A DNA stretch of 64,000 bases, taken from NCBI GenBank assembly GCA_013397935.1, contig VZRN01004257.1, positions 1,027,910 to 1,091,909 on the forward strand. Reading direction: 5' to 3'. How positions within the stretch are numbered: position 1 is the stretch's first letter; each line of letters starts with the position of its first letter. The DNA comes from Dasyornis broadbenti. Taxonomy: Eukaryota > Chordata > Aves > Passeriformes > Dasyornithidae. The notes under the pieces are model-generated. The model saw only the letters and a program-made list of their open reading frames with translations. It searched no databases and was not told the origin of the DNA. Below are positions 38,001 to 52,400 of this stretch, one piece after another. A program made the translations under genes and the position numbers.

Positions 38001-41000
38001 AGTGTATCCAAACGTACCAAATTACAAACTAGTCCTCCTCTTATTTTATATTTAAAAGCATTATGTCAGCCATAGGTGACTATTGAGCAGAGTGGGGTTA
38101 TGAACGTAGTCCAGGACTGAGTTCAGTGTGGTTTTGTCCAAATGAGGATGGACACGACTATCTCCTAGTTTTTACAGCATAATGGAAAAACAACTCAATC
38201 TGCCTTTTTGCTGAGCTGAGGAGCCCAAGTGGGGTTTCCCTTCTGACTCTTATAAAGGTAACCACTGTCTTGTAAAATGTGAGGCAGTAAAAACTGCATC
38301 CTGCAACAGCTCTGCAGGGCCCTAAAACGTCTTAAGTTGGCCTGTTACAACTTCCAGTTCAGTGCAGTAGACAAATCTGATTTATGTGTTTTAAATAATC
38401 TTTTAATAATTTTGTTGTTCTACAGACCACGGACAAAACGATGCAAAGCCATTTAATAAAATGTCATATACTCAGCACGTCAAATATTTGATTTACAGCA
38501 CAATCCCATAGAAAACCTGGTGATTTAGATATCTTGTTAAAAGGTGATCGAAAATAAATGTTTGTACAAGCATTTGTCAGGCTACAAATATTCAAAAATA
38601 TGCCAGTTCTCTCCAGGACTGCCAGGACATTTGTAGCAACTTAGGACCAACCACCTCTGGTTTTTAGGGTGTGGTTTTAATCTGAGGATTTATTTTTTTC
38701 AAAAGCAGGAACAAGAGACAAGCTATACTATCCTGAGAGCCAAAGGCACCAATGTTACCATCAGTGGCCTCAAGCCTGATACCACCTATGTCTTCCAAAT
38801 CCGAGCCCGAACCGCAGCTGGATATGGGACAAGCAGCCGCAAATTTGAGTTTGAAACCAGCCCAGACTGTATGTATTTGTTCAAGTGGTTCACGCTGACA
38901 TCCTGCCCGGTTTCTGACTGATCTGAATGGCTGCTTTCACTCCTTTTCTAGCAGAGGAAACGTGTCTCATAACTATTTATGATGTGTCTTTCTTGGTAGC
39001 ATTGCTGTACAACTTTATATTTTATCATTAAACCTGAAACACGCTGTAAAGAGTATCCCATAACTATCACAGGTGGTGTTTTCTTCTATTCCCTACCCTA
39101 TTTCTCCCTCAGGCCTGAATCAATGCCTGGCTAGACCTTGGCTCTTGCTGGGGATAGAAAAACAAAGAGTAGCGTCAAGCCAAATCCTCCACTTGGCTTC
39201 CGTGAATATTTGAGATATGTTATGTATTTCACCCCCACTTCTGACTTTTCCGCCCCAACTCTTATTCTGAAAAGCAACCAAGCTTCATGTTTGAAAAAAC
39301 AGTTACAAATGGCTTTTATGGTGACTTGCAGCTTTGGGCATCCTAGTTGAAAGCGGAACTGGAGATAGGGCAATTACAGCAAGGAGAAAAAAAGTAGTTG
39401 CAGAGATGAAAAAATAATAAAAACGTAGAGGGTAATGAGTTTCCTCTGCAAAGTAATGTTGCCAAAAGAAGGGGAAAAAGAAAAAGCGGAAATGCGGAAG
39501 GAGACAGTGGTGCACATCCCAATTACAGTCTAAAACTCCATGCTTGGGGACCACAGGGAGATCCCCAACCTAAGGCAGAAAACAGCTCTTATTTTTCCTG
39601 TAGACATCTGTGTCTGCGTGCCCTGGCTTTCCACAACCTTCGTGTGGCTACTGTCGGGCTTAACTGGGAAACTCAGCTCCTTAAAGCACCTTCCATCATA
39701 CAGAAGGCAAAGTAAAGGTGATAATTATGGGATTTCTTGCCAAGGAAAGGTTCCTTACTGAGCATGACATAGAGTATGTATGGCACATGTATGTTTGCAT
39801 TTATGTGTGTGTTTATATATAAATATCAGTTTACCAGCAGTTGCTACAGTTAGTAAGAGGAAAAATCAACAGCAGCAGAAACAGCTTTGGTAAATTGCCA
39901 AAGACGGCTGGAGCATGATGAGTTTGGTGTTTTCCCCCTCGAATTTATTTGTTTGATGAAAAATGATGTACTGGATTCAATATCTGCCAGGAGCCCAAAT
40001 GCTGTGTCATGATGTCTGTCCCCTGGACGTGTGTCACTTGTGATGTCACCAATGAGGTGGGGGTGTGTGCCAGGTGATTCATGTATTTTTGTGTTGACTT
40101 TGCAGCCTTCTCCATCTCCAGCGAGAACAGCCAGGTGGTGATGATTGCCATTTCAGCAGCGGTGGCCATCATTCTCCTCACAGTGGTGGTGTACATCTTG
40201 ATTGGGAGGTGAGTTTGGGCTCTGATTTGCACATTTCCTCCCGTTTCCACATCCCAGAGAGGCCCTGGTGACCGTGGCACGTTGGGTGTCGTGGTGTGGC
40301 TGGTTTGTAATCCTTTGTCTGCTGCCCAGGAGCTCCAGACTCTGCCTCGGAGTCGGTAATGAGCCCGCTAACATTAGCAGCCCAAATCATGCAGCAGTTG
40401 TTAAAAAATGCTATAAACACATTCTCAGGCAATTGTAAAATTAAACTGTAGGGGTCAAAAATCAACAAATCCTCTCATTAGCCAATTTCCTCAAATTCCC
40501 TGAGAACATCACATGCCTCTATAGGGCACAGAGAATGTAAATATCATTAAACTTTCAAACAGGCATTTAATTGTGCAGGGAAAACATTTTATTCTGTTTC
40601 CACCTGCAGTTGACACATAAAATTCTCTATATTAATTCTTTTCTTTTTTTTTTTTTTTCTCTGTTGCTTGTAGATTCTGTGGATACAAGAAGTCTAAGCA
40701 TGGCACTGATGAGAAAAGGCTGCATTTTGGGAACGGCCACTGTAAGTTACTGAAACCTTTTAATGCTTCCAGATCTGTTGAGTTCATCCCCTAGGAAACT
40801 GGTGTTTTTCATTTAAAAAAAAAAAAAAAGAGCCATACCTCACTTAAACCAAGGTGAAATGAGGAAGAGAATTATCTCTTCTCTTGTGGGTAAGGAGATT
40901 TTCTCCAAACAATTATTCTTTGTTTCAACATCTTTCATCTGTGCTCAGGTTAGTAATGAGCAAAACATCACTGTCTGTGTTCAAACAATACATGTGGTTG

Positions 41001-43398
41001 GAATGGTGAAATTGATTCTGCTGTGCATCACTGAAGTGCAGAGTACAGCTGCAACTTCCTCCTTACATGAAGTCTAAGAAAGTTGTTTTTTTTTTTTCCC
41101 CAAAGCAAAATAGCAGTCAATTAAACCTGTCTTGATGAACATTAAAGGGACTATGAAAATTGTTTGCTTGAGAAAGTTCTCCTACAAATAGTAACAATAA
41201 TCTGATCCTGGATCCTCTCTGCTCTGTGCATAACTACCCCACACTTTTCCACAGCAGAGCTGCAGATCCTGAAGATCAGATCACAGGCAAAACTCCATCC
41301 ATACACCCTTTGAAGTAGAAATAAATTTATTTTGGAGCAGGAGAAGCTGAGGGTAAAACAAGGTGATAGCCTAATTCCTGATCAGGAATGGGGGGACTTT
41401 TTGGTTTGTTTTTTTTTTTTTAATCACTGCACTTTGGATTTTTATATCCTTGCAGGCAAAGATAATGCCCCTCATAGACACCAAGACCAGAAATTCCCTT
41501 TTATCACCCACATAATTCTTGATGTCTAACGAAGATTTGTTCAGTAAGAAGCAGTAGTTCATCTTTGAAACTGTTTCAGCTCCAGATGAATGTCCTGCTA
41601 TGCCGTGTAAACCATGTTGAACCATATATTTCAACTGTAATGTTAATAAATGTGGGTGTTTTTGCGCACAACATCGGCACTGTACTGTTTGCAACAAAAG
41701 AGCTGCTGGTACCACACCCAGGTGCCTCCTCCCCAAATGTAAGTGAATTAACATTTTAATGAGGGATTTACCTGCAGTGGCTGGAAATTAGCACTGCTTC
41801 CCAATCCTCATGACAATGTTCTCTGACTGTTCAAATTATTATTATTTTAAGTTTCCAGCCCGTCCTTATCTCCAGGGAGCCAAGAGCATGAACATCCACA
41901 ATTTCTGTCTCCTTCCCCAGCACCACCGGGGGATACACAAGCTGGAGCAGTGGCTTTGCTTCATGCAGCCCAACAACTGCCAACCAACTATTCTCAAAAA
42001 AAAAAAAAAAAATCTCTACGGTTACATGTGGCCCGTAGAATTAATGCTTCATCATCCAAATTTAATGAGGTTATAAAATAAAAGCAGCCAGTAAAATAAG
42101 TGTCACAGACAAATAACAGGTCAGAATTTGCTCTCCTTAGTCCCACACAATGGAAAGTCGCAATCACTATTCTTAAACTTGTCCGTGCTGTTAAATTCCT
42201 GTGGATTAAATTGCTTTTAATTTGGCTTTAGATATTTATGTACTGTTTGCTGAGTAGTGCCATGCTGATTCACTGTGCAGTAAGAACAGAGCCAATCATG
42301 GGCCTGGCATTTCTGCTAGAAGTTCTTGAAAATTCTTCATTATAGATTTTGCAGATATTTATCTGTTAGGATTTGTACGTATGTACGTGTGTGGCTGTTG
42401 GAACTTTTAATCTACCAAATCACAGTCCTTCCCAAAGAATGAGAAAATTGCTCCCATGAACTAAAAAAGGATAAAGTAACTTCCATGGCTGTCGTAAACT
42501 TTCAGCATCTTAAATACAGCAGCTGGTTTATTTCAGTCAGTTTACTCTGAATTACTTTTAAAAAGGCTCCAGCCATGAACTATTCCCTGCAGCCTTATTA
42601 CAAATCCTATAATATTACTTCAAAGGAACAAAAATGTTTCACCTCCTCAGATCCTCTCCCTTTGCCTTCTCAGGCTGGGCCCTTTTTTATTTTTTTGCTA
42701 CCTTTAGGGCAATTTGTGCTGTTAAAATGAAAATGTAAATTATTATGTTTGCACAGAATGAGCTGTAAAGTAGTGCAGCTTAACACATGTGCATGTGTTT
42801 ATTATCTGTATTTCACGACAGAACCCAGTTACTACACGGGCTGCCCTTAATTATTGGTGTGAAGGAATTATTCTCCTTGCAGTCACCATCACCTGATCTT
42901 GGGAACCTCTGGGGTCAGCATTAAAAATCCGAAGCCAAAAACCCCACAGTGCAGAAGCTTTTAATTGTTATTTTTACTGGGGATATGAGGGGAGCCGGTA
43001 ATGTACATTCAGCATGGACGGAAAGGAACATTTACAAGATTTTTAACCAGCAGCAATATACAGCCAATTACTTTTTGTTTTACTTGCAGGTAATTCTGTA
43101 ATCATCGGGCTCTTGAAGGAAACACAGTCGGCTTTTAATGCCGTGCTCACACAGCCCTTGTGCTGAGAGCATGGCTCTCAGTCTGCATTGTTTCCAAGGC
43201 AATTAGCTTGGGAACTCAGTTTTATCATTTTTGTGTCAATTCTGAGGCCAATAAAGCCCCATAAAATCGATTTATTTTTTCCTTTACGTACACTTTGCTT
43301 TGTTTGATAAAACAACTTTGGGCTTTAACTCATAGTCCAAAGGTATTTTTTCCCATCTGTGCAAGCCCAGCAGAAAACGGTTTAACTATTCTAGCAGT

Positions 43399-43433
<35 letters not shown>

Positions 43434-46400
43434 GCAGTATAATAACGCTAATCTGGAAAGGATATTCCTGAGTGGGCTAAAGCAGTGTTTGTAGAAGGAG
43501 TTAATATCTTTTACAAGACCAACTGGTACAGTTAGGGAAAGCTGGAATACATGTCTGGGAATGTAGGGTTTGTGTAAGGAGCAGAAAACTTCAAGCTGGG
43601 TATTTCACTTTTTGTTAATAAAATGGATTCCTGTTCTAAAATGAGTACAACAGAGGCAGGCACAGAAGGTGCTGGGTGCAAGCACAAGCAGGGCTTTGAG
43701 CTGGGGGAGAGGGAACGAGGCTGTGCTTTGACTTCAACGTTTTTGTTGGAGGAAAAGGTTGGGAATGATCTCTTCCAGGAAACGGTAGAGGCCAAAATAA
43801 TAACATGGATGTAAGGGGAACAGAGCTCTAGAACCCGTCTTTATTCAGAACAATTTTCTGCCGTTCTTGATTGTTTTAACAAAGGGACTGAGGCAGGGGT
43901 ATATTTTTTTCACGTACAAGTTTCTTTTTATGCATCTTGTTGGAGGACTTGGGAGAAAAGCTTTGAATTAATCTGATTTCTTAGTATATTCCTAAGAACT
44001 TTTCGGTTTGGTTGTAGCAACACAATTTGTTCCTTACCTCTTTGTTGTTAATTTGAAAGAGTCAATATAAGGCAGCTTCTAAATGTAGCAGCCTGGGAGG
44101 GGTGAGTGGTGTTTTAATATTTGAAAAGCAATTAAATACGTTAAGTGCAGGTATTTGAAATGGATTGTCAGACTTCTCTGCAGTACATCAGCGTCTGGTT
44201 TCACTCCGTGCAAAGATTCCTAGAGACCCACAAAACCCAGTTTGACCTGAAGAACACCTTTCCCTTCTATTGATTTGGGTTCTGTTGTCTCACGAGCTTT
44301 ATTTAGAAGGATCGCTTAAATCTGAGTAACGTTTTCTCTCTCAATTTGTTTTTTCACAGTAAAACTCCCGGGCCTGAGAACGTACGTAGATCCCCACACA
44401 TATGAGGATCCCAACCAAGCTGTGCACGAATTTGCCAAGGAACTGGATGCCTCCAACATATCCATTGATAAAGTAGTTGGAGCAGGTAATGACCGCCAGA
44501 TATATTGAACTAAAGATAGCTTTTTGTTGTGTATACCATTTTATATCTTTGCGTTTACAGGTGAGCCTGGAAAGAAAACGTTATAAAAAGTCTTCATATT
44601 AGTTGGTTATATTCACAGCTGATTTCAGCACATGTGGAGAGTTAGAGGCACAAGGTTTTATATTTCCTTGTTTTTGTTCCTCAAAGAAAGCTCAGCTTTC
44701 AAAGCAAGACAACTTTTCGAAGGACACCAAGCCCATACTTGGATGCACCCCTGTTGGAAGGGAAAAATCGTTCAGCCTCACTTTCTGTGTTTCTCTTTAA
44801 AATCTGTCAGCACAGCACAGAAACTGTTACCAACTCTGAAGATGTTTTCTTTGCTTTTTCCCCCCCCCCATGAAAGGACTCTTGGCTATTACGCCTTGAA
44901 GTGAAACCACAAACTCATTTCATACCACTCACCCTGCATCCATCACACTGCAGTGACCTTTGGTCGTTGGATCGATTTTGGTCACTGCTTTGGATTTGAA
45001 TTATCGATTTAGGAGGACAGGGTCGCCTGCCCAGTAACTGATTGTCTGAGCCATACAGATGCCATAGATTGTTGGATTTACAGGAAGCAAGCTGGTGAAA
45101 CGATCAGATTTTGTAACAGAGGAGCCAGGTTACAGAAAGTCCCGTTACACTGAGTGTTGCAGTGTAGCTCCTGACAGGATGTGTGCTTCCTCCTTTAAGT
45201 GAAGTGGCAGATTGTCCACTGAGTCAGAAGATCATGGAGTGTTACCTTTCCTCCTATATTAAAGCATTTATGAGGAGTACAATTGATTTTTAATCCACTG
45301 AAAAATACTAGTTCCTTTATTATTGATTTTCTTTGCTTCTCTCTAAATACACGGTTTAAATTAAAACCATGAGATGTGCGAGACAGACTCAGAGTGCAGA
45401 GCAAAAGATTTTCACCTGGAAAAAGTGTAGAACCCAAGCTGCTGTACTCAGTGCATCTCCTGAATCACCCAGCAAAAAAAAAAAAAAAAGGGAACAGTTT
45501 TCATCCTCTCTTACTGAAGCTACTCAACTGTTTGTAGTTTCAAGTTATTTTATGGAAATGGAGAATCTGTGCTCCTTGCTGGTTTTAGTTTTGCCCCACA
45601 AGAGTGCACTGTTCTCCATCATCGTCACTCAAGGCAGCAAAGCTCTGCCTACTGCAGATAATAAAGGATTAGTGTGGGGGTAGAGAAGGAGGATACTCGA
45701 AATTTAAGTCCAGGAGAGGTGTGTAAGACTTTCAGGAGCCCTTGTTCACAAATGCAAGCTTTCTAAATTTGGGTTGTATGCAGTCCATGAATCTAGAAAA
45801 GAAGTTCCTAAGGATCATGCCGTGTTTTCCAGCTCAATTATTCTGACCTCTTTTTAGCCAAGACACACATTAGGATAAGAGGTAAACCAAAATTTGTCAA
45901 ATATGACCTCTGAAAAAGGAGGAAGAGTTTTTTGAGAGGCTCCAAAAACAAAGGACTATGTCCTAAAGGAGTCAGGTGTCTTAAAAGTAAGTCTCTCTGC
46001 TCCACTGCAATGAAAATCACAGGTTATTCCGAGTTGGAAAGGGCCCCACAGGGATCATGGAGTCAACTTTTAAGTGAATGGCCCCCACAGGGATTGAAGG
46101 CGGACCCTGGCATCATTAGCACCCTGCTCAAACCAACTGAGCTGATCACAGAGGGTTCCTGCAAGTCTTTGACGTTAAAACTCGGGCTCAAGACACAACC
46201 ACACCATTTTTTGGACGCCATAACTCGGATTCACGTAGCCTGAAGTACATATGGCACTACAGTTAGCATTTCCTGTTAGCAGTTGTTTGAGATGCCAACA
46301 GGAAGAGCCAGGAAGGGAAGAACAGATGAAAATCAGACCACAGAGTGCTGGGAGCTTCCAAAAGGAGTTTGTGGCATCACTTCACACTGCTGTCACACTC

Positions 46401-49400
46401 AGCACGCGGTGGCTTTTACATTCAGAGTGCCTCTGAGGCAACTTTCAGGAACACTTCTCTCCTCCCCAAAACCAGAAAGGAATTTCCTGCCTCTTACTGG
46501 AGTCAATGACTTGTTTGAATGAACGACTTGGGCTCTTCCTGCCCTTGTCCTTTGCAAGGCAAGTGTGAGTGAAATTATAAAAAAGACAGGGATTTGAGAA
46601 GAAGGGATTCATTTAACGGCCTTGAAGTGTGACGTCAGTAGTGAGACCTTCAAGTCAGGCAAGCAATCTTGATATTCTGAAGAGCTCCAAGCAGTTTTTC
46701 ACAGCTTTAGCCAGAGGTCTCTGAGAACAGAGGGCTTTCAAAGCTTACATAGCTTTGAAAACATACATAAATGCAATAAGGAAATATTCTTGTCCAAAAG
46801 AACCTCAAGAAAAACACAAGGGATTTTAGTGGGAGGCTAAGCTTAAGAAAATTGAGGTCAGGAGCCACTTCTCCAGATTTTTCTTTGCAGTAATTTTTTC
46901 TTTTAAAACAACTCACTTATTTTTATGGATACAGTTCAACAAACCACTTCAGAAGTTTAAATCCAACTGGGGCAGTAGGAGAATACTACAGAAAGTACTT
47001 TCTTGGTTTGGGGTAGACTTAACTATGTGCCTTGCTGAACAAGAAAGCAAGTGCTTGCTTTTCTTCCAAAGTTGAAGTACATTTGTAGCATAACAGCTTG
47101 TTGGTCAAATTATTCCTACAGTGTAGGGGCTGCCTGTCCATGAACTTACTGTGAAGTTTTGCAGTGTCTCGGTTGCTGATGTTCCCGAGGTTTATGTAGC
47201 ACTAAGCTTTGGTGCCTCTCCAGATCTGAGGGAGTCCTGTGCGCAGCGGTACGACCGTGATTTGAAAGCAAAGGGGGTAGCTGATTTCACAGAGCCTTTG
47301 TTTGCTGGTCCCCTGAGCCTGAATCCACAGCAAATGCCATCCCCTTATGTACTAAATAGTCTATTTAAGAAGAATTTAGGATACTCTGAGGAGACATCTT
47401 TGCATCATGAACAGGCCTCCTAAGTAATCCCTATTCGCTTTCCGCGTGTAAATAGACACACCAGTCTGCAGGGCAGGCATAAAGATACACAATCCTTACG
47501 TGTGTGACATAATTAAACGCCTCAACAAGGCTTTGCATGAAAAAAAAACATCATCCTCATATCTTGCAATCAGTGCCAGGTGCTCCACTCGAACACAAGC
47601 CCTTAAACAGAGTCTGGTGAGATCCAGCCCGTTTCTTACTGGGATCATGTAATAATAATTTGCAGGGAAAATTGGAGTGTAGCTGCACGGGTCACTAGAG
47701 GTGTTGACCAAGTAGATGTATTTACATCCATGCTGCCTTGGATATAAATACTCATAGGTTAATGTAGCTGGGCTGCCTGGGGAGCTCTTTCTGATGAAAT
47801 CATTTTCCAAGAAAGTAAACCTGCTTTATATTCATAGACAGCAGCAAACTCCATTGCTAGAAAGGGCCCAACTTTTATTTTCTTGCAGCATCCACTGGCC
47901 TTGAGGTGCTTTTGGAATCTGATTAATCACTCAAGTGTTAAATTGTTCAGCCATGGCTAAATGGGACTGCGTTGATGGACATTAACCGTAACCTTTTCCT
48001 TCCCAAAAGTTAAACAAATATCAGATACACGATTCCAGCTTTAAAACGGAGGATTGATTGCTGGACTGCTTGCTGAATTCATAGCTAAAGTCTCTATTGA
48101 CAGCAACTGTACAATAATTCTTAGAGCTCAGCTTGTTATAGCTTTTTGGACCATTAAAACATCAAGAAAATGGAGTTTGAAGCTGGGCACGACAAGATTT
48201 ATCTCAAGCATTTCATTTCCCCCTTCCTTCTGTTTTCAAGATGGGCTTTGCTCTTCCCATTTTGTGGTGCTCTGACAGTATTGAGCTGGGCTTGCTGTTT
48301 GAACTCTTGCTAAAGTATAATGGTCATTTGGGCTTGCAGAAGTTGAATGCTTTTAATTAAGCCTGAAAAGAGCTCAGCTCCCATTAGATCCTAGTGGTAG
48401 GTTTTAAAATTTGTTTCCTGAGCTGCTGCCTGTCTTGGCAGCCTGAAATACAAACAGTGTTGGAATCAAAGGATGTAATGTGCGTGGTATTTTAGTATTG
48501 GGTATGTACAGAAAGGGATATCCTCCTTTTAATGGTGACATTCACTTCTGTCAAAAAAAAATATATATATTAGAAAATAAAGTTGACCAGGGACTTTGAA
48601 ATCACTTGCTGCTCAAATAATGACATATTGAAACTTCCTTGTGTGGTTTATGTAAAAATTGGTTAACTCCAAAAAGTTTCAAGTGAGGTGTCTTCTTCCA
48701 ACAGGTTTCTACATATTTAATACATCCTCTTTTGAATGCTGAGATAATTTTCCTTGTGCTCTGCTCTTGCATGTTGCAAAAGGATAAAACAGTAAAAGCC
48801 ACACTTCAGGGGCTTTTCCTGAGTGCTGAGTCTTCTTTCTTGAATTCCTACGAAATGATCACATTTCAGCTTTTGCCACTTTTCCGCTCTTTTTTCTCAG
48901 GGGAATTCGGAGAAGTGTGCAGTGGGCGCCTAAAGCTGCCTTCTAAAAAGGAAATTTCCGTGGCCATCAAAACCCTGAAAGTTGGCTACACGGAAAAGCA
49001 GAGGAGGGACTTCCTGGGGGAAGCCAGCATCATGGGCCAGTTTGACCACCCTAACATCATCCGCCTGGAGGGAGTCGTCACTAAAAGTAAGAAATGCCGG
49101 GGACATCTGTGCGTGGAAATGTCGTGGGGGAGCCTTCCAGCCTAAATAATCCTCTGATTTGCTGATCGTTCATGGGAGGGCAAAAGTGAATTAAAAACAA
49201 AGTCATCCAGGCTTGTGCTCTGCAAACAGCTCAGTAATAAATTGGCAGGTTTAATAAACTCCAGAGCTACAAATGCTGCAAAGTGGCCAAGAGGCACTGG
49301 GTGATAATCTGGTAGGAGTCGTGGAGTCTGATGTGCTGAGGTTTTTTCATTGCACTGCGTTCTGCTTTCAACTAAATCATTAGATTTGTCATTAGCACTA

Positions 49401-52400
49401 ATTAATGAGCAGCCTACCTGGTACAACAACGGGTTCTAGTGAATTGTTAAACAAGGCCAAACTTTTTTCCCACATGATGTTCATGCAGGGGAAGTAATCC
49501 ATGGGATATTCAATATGTACCAGCATGAGGCCTTTTAAAGCTCCAGAATTCCAGAATTCATACATCTTGGTAAAAATCTTAAAGATAAAAAGCCTAAGGA
49601 TTTAATCTGTCAGTAGTAAAATTAATTTTATTTCTGTGATTTTATTTATATATATATATATATATATGCATTTTCTAAATCTGTCTTTGGGTATTATGGG
49701 TTTGGTTGTTTGTTTTTTGGAGATTTTTTTGTCAAAGCATATTCTTGGTCTTTGTTTATGATAACAAATAACCTTCCTTTTTTTGAGACAAAAAAAAGGT
49801 AGTTGAAACCTCAGTGTACATGTGGTACCTTCCTGGAAAAGTGATATATTTCAATAACCCTCTTCAGCTGCACTTTCTTTATTTCCATTGCAGAATAAAG
49901 TGTTAAATTTGGTGGTCAAATTTATCTACCTACATTAGTTCTTTAGTGGGAGATCAATAAGATTTTGTATGAAGCAATCTTAAAAAATTACCAGGAATGC
50001 TCCAAGATTTTTCAGGGGAGTGGAAAAAATTGGTAGGATATTACCTAGCTCATCTTAGATGATCCTTTTGCCATTTCAGTGATCAGCTTGAAATTTGCTG
50101 AGGATGTTTCCAGTTTAACTGGATAGAAACATACCAAATACTTTGGTTTTAAGGAGATGGTTTTATTGGTTTTAAATTTTTTTTTTTTTAATTGGGTGTT
50201 TCAAGGTTTCACAAACATAGGTCTGAAAAAATTTCATAGCACACTGCAGAGAAGTATATGAAATTAAAACCCCACCAGATTATGTCTAAAAGTCACGAGT
50301 GAAAGGTGTGTAAAACCCTGTGTGTTATGAAGATCCATAATTATAACAATAATAATGGCTTTTCTATGTGTGATTCATGAAAGCCAATTTTGCTGACTTC
50401 AACAACAAAGAGATTATTGTTTATCTTAGGTCTCGCAGTCCCATCAGGAAAGGTCTGCTTGCATAAATCAAAGTTTATCTCCTGCTTTGTAGTGACACAC
50501 ACTTTGTACAGTCAGAATAAGATTTGCAGTCACAAAATCAGTTGAAATGCTGCCATCAGTCTGTACACAGCTGAGCTAGAATCTATTTCGTTACATTTTG
50601 TATTCCTGGAGCACTTGAGAAAATAATTTAATTGCTGTCCATGCAGGAATTTGTGCATTGCTCTTGAATTTGTGCATTACTAATTCTCTCTGTATTCTGT
50701 ATGAGTGACTTTTGGTGAGTTTGCTGCTCAGATGTATTCACAGCTCTCCTGTCTGCTTTGGGGGGCTGGGGGAGGAGATCAGGAGTGCCAGCTGCCTTCC
50801 CATCGATGCAGGAGGGCAAACTCGGAATATTCCCAGCTAAAGCTGATAAAAGCCTCAGGGACACAACATCCTCTCCAGACAGCTCCAGCAGCGGAGCTGA
50901 GACATCTTTGCTGGAGCTATTTGTCTCCGTTTTACCGGCCCAAAGTGTATTTAATAGTGAATATAATAATTTATGTTATTTTAAATCCTACAGGGTGGTA
51001 GAAGGACAAGAAGCTTGTGGTTTTGGGGGTTTTTTTTTCTCGTTTTTTTGTTTGTTTGGTTGGGGTTTTTTAACAAATCAATCACCACACCAGGCTCCCA
51101 GCCTTGCCTCCAGTCTGCTCCTCGTGGATTTCCGTTCTGCTTTTCCCAGCTCCTGCCCCACTCTCCTGGGCACACTCTAGGCATCAGCCTTAATAATTAT
51201 CACTCATGTTCTGCTTAGTTTACTAACACTTTACAGCCGTTTGTAGCCTGTTAGTATAATAAACATGGGCAACACTGTTGACAAAGCTTGTTACCATTTA
51301 TAAACGGCTGAGCTTTGATAAATGGATGCAGAGGGTTCTTTTAAAACTTCAGAGCACGTGCTTCTTTTTATGGGCACATTTCCAGCTGAAGCCCTGCCCT
51401 TAAGGCTTTTGGAGCACGGGTGAGCAAGGCAGGAAGATGCTCCTGTAATAATTTGGAGGACACATCTTCTTACTCTGATTTCAGTTCTTCTGATAAGTCT
51501 CATAAAACCGAGTGAGTTTGTACCGAAACCAGGCACCTGTCTCCTGGACTCAGAGTGCATGGCAAAGTAAAATGATTTATCACAGGAATTTTTGGATAGT
51601 CCTGTGCTTGAAAGGTCCAGCAGCGTCTTCTGTGTGTTACCAGAAATCCCTTTGAATTCATGTTACACAGAGAGTGTAAGTTATGTACTTTAACAAGATT
51701 AAGAATAGATTTTTTTGAGTTTTTGCATTGTTAGATCTTGTATCTGTATCGTCTCCTATATCATTCAATATTAATATTTTGCATTCAGTATTTCCTCATA
51801 TGACAATCAATTACTCATTACTGTGACTCCCATGGTACAACACATCATTTTTACCACAGGAAAAAAAAAAGATATTTGAACCCATTAATTCATGTGAAAA
51901 TGGACAAAGGATTTTCTCCTCATTGTATAAAACACTTCGAAATTACTATTTCTCTTCTAAGATTTCTTTTTGGTAGAAGCTGTATTTTCTGAAAAGCAAT
52001 CAAAAAAAAAAAAAANNNNNNNNNNNAAAAAAAAAAAAGAAAAATTTGTTACCCTTTACTTAGCTTTATTAATGGCTTCCTTGTTCTTAATTAAACTGGG
52101 TACCTTTTTCAAGCCTCGTGCTGTTCAGTTCTGAAAGTGAAAATTTCACCATGCCCTCTATACAATCTGCAGGCCTTCATCCCACTTTTATGGCCAGATG
52201 CCTTCCTGTATTTTATGTGCAATAATAACTCATCTCCTTAAACAACTTCATGCCCTTACCCACCTTTCTCTCTACCACAAAGAGAAAATAAGCAAAGCTT
52301 CAGAAAATATTATGAAATAATAAAATCCATATGATGGTAAAATATTAGCAGGGCAATGACTTTTGTCTGAAAACTTCGCCATCATCACGTTAATTTTTGC

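Larger units (their letters stand above)
31175..38705 (+). other. EPHA3: EPHA3 intron 6
   Basis: 7,531-base phase 0 intron. It contains the ERVL-like solo LTR (32854-33497), the duplicated block around the N at 33644, a CR1 fragment (35048-35183), a T-rich tract (37130-37200) and a CpG-dense patch (37395-37660). It ends in the tandem AAGCAG acceptor of exon 7. Confidence 0.9.

Noticed and set aside
46080..46148. Functional tRNA-Ile gene (minus strand)
   Set aside because: The B-box and acceptor stem are degraded and it continues into a CR1-like tail, so it is the head of a SINE.
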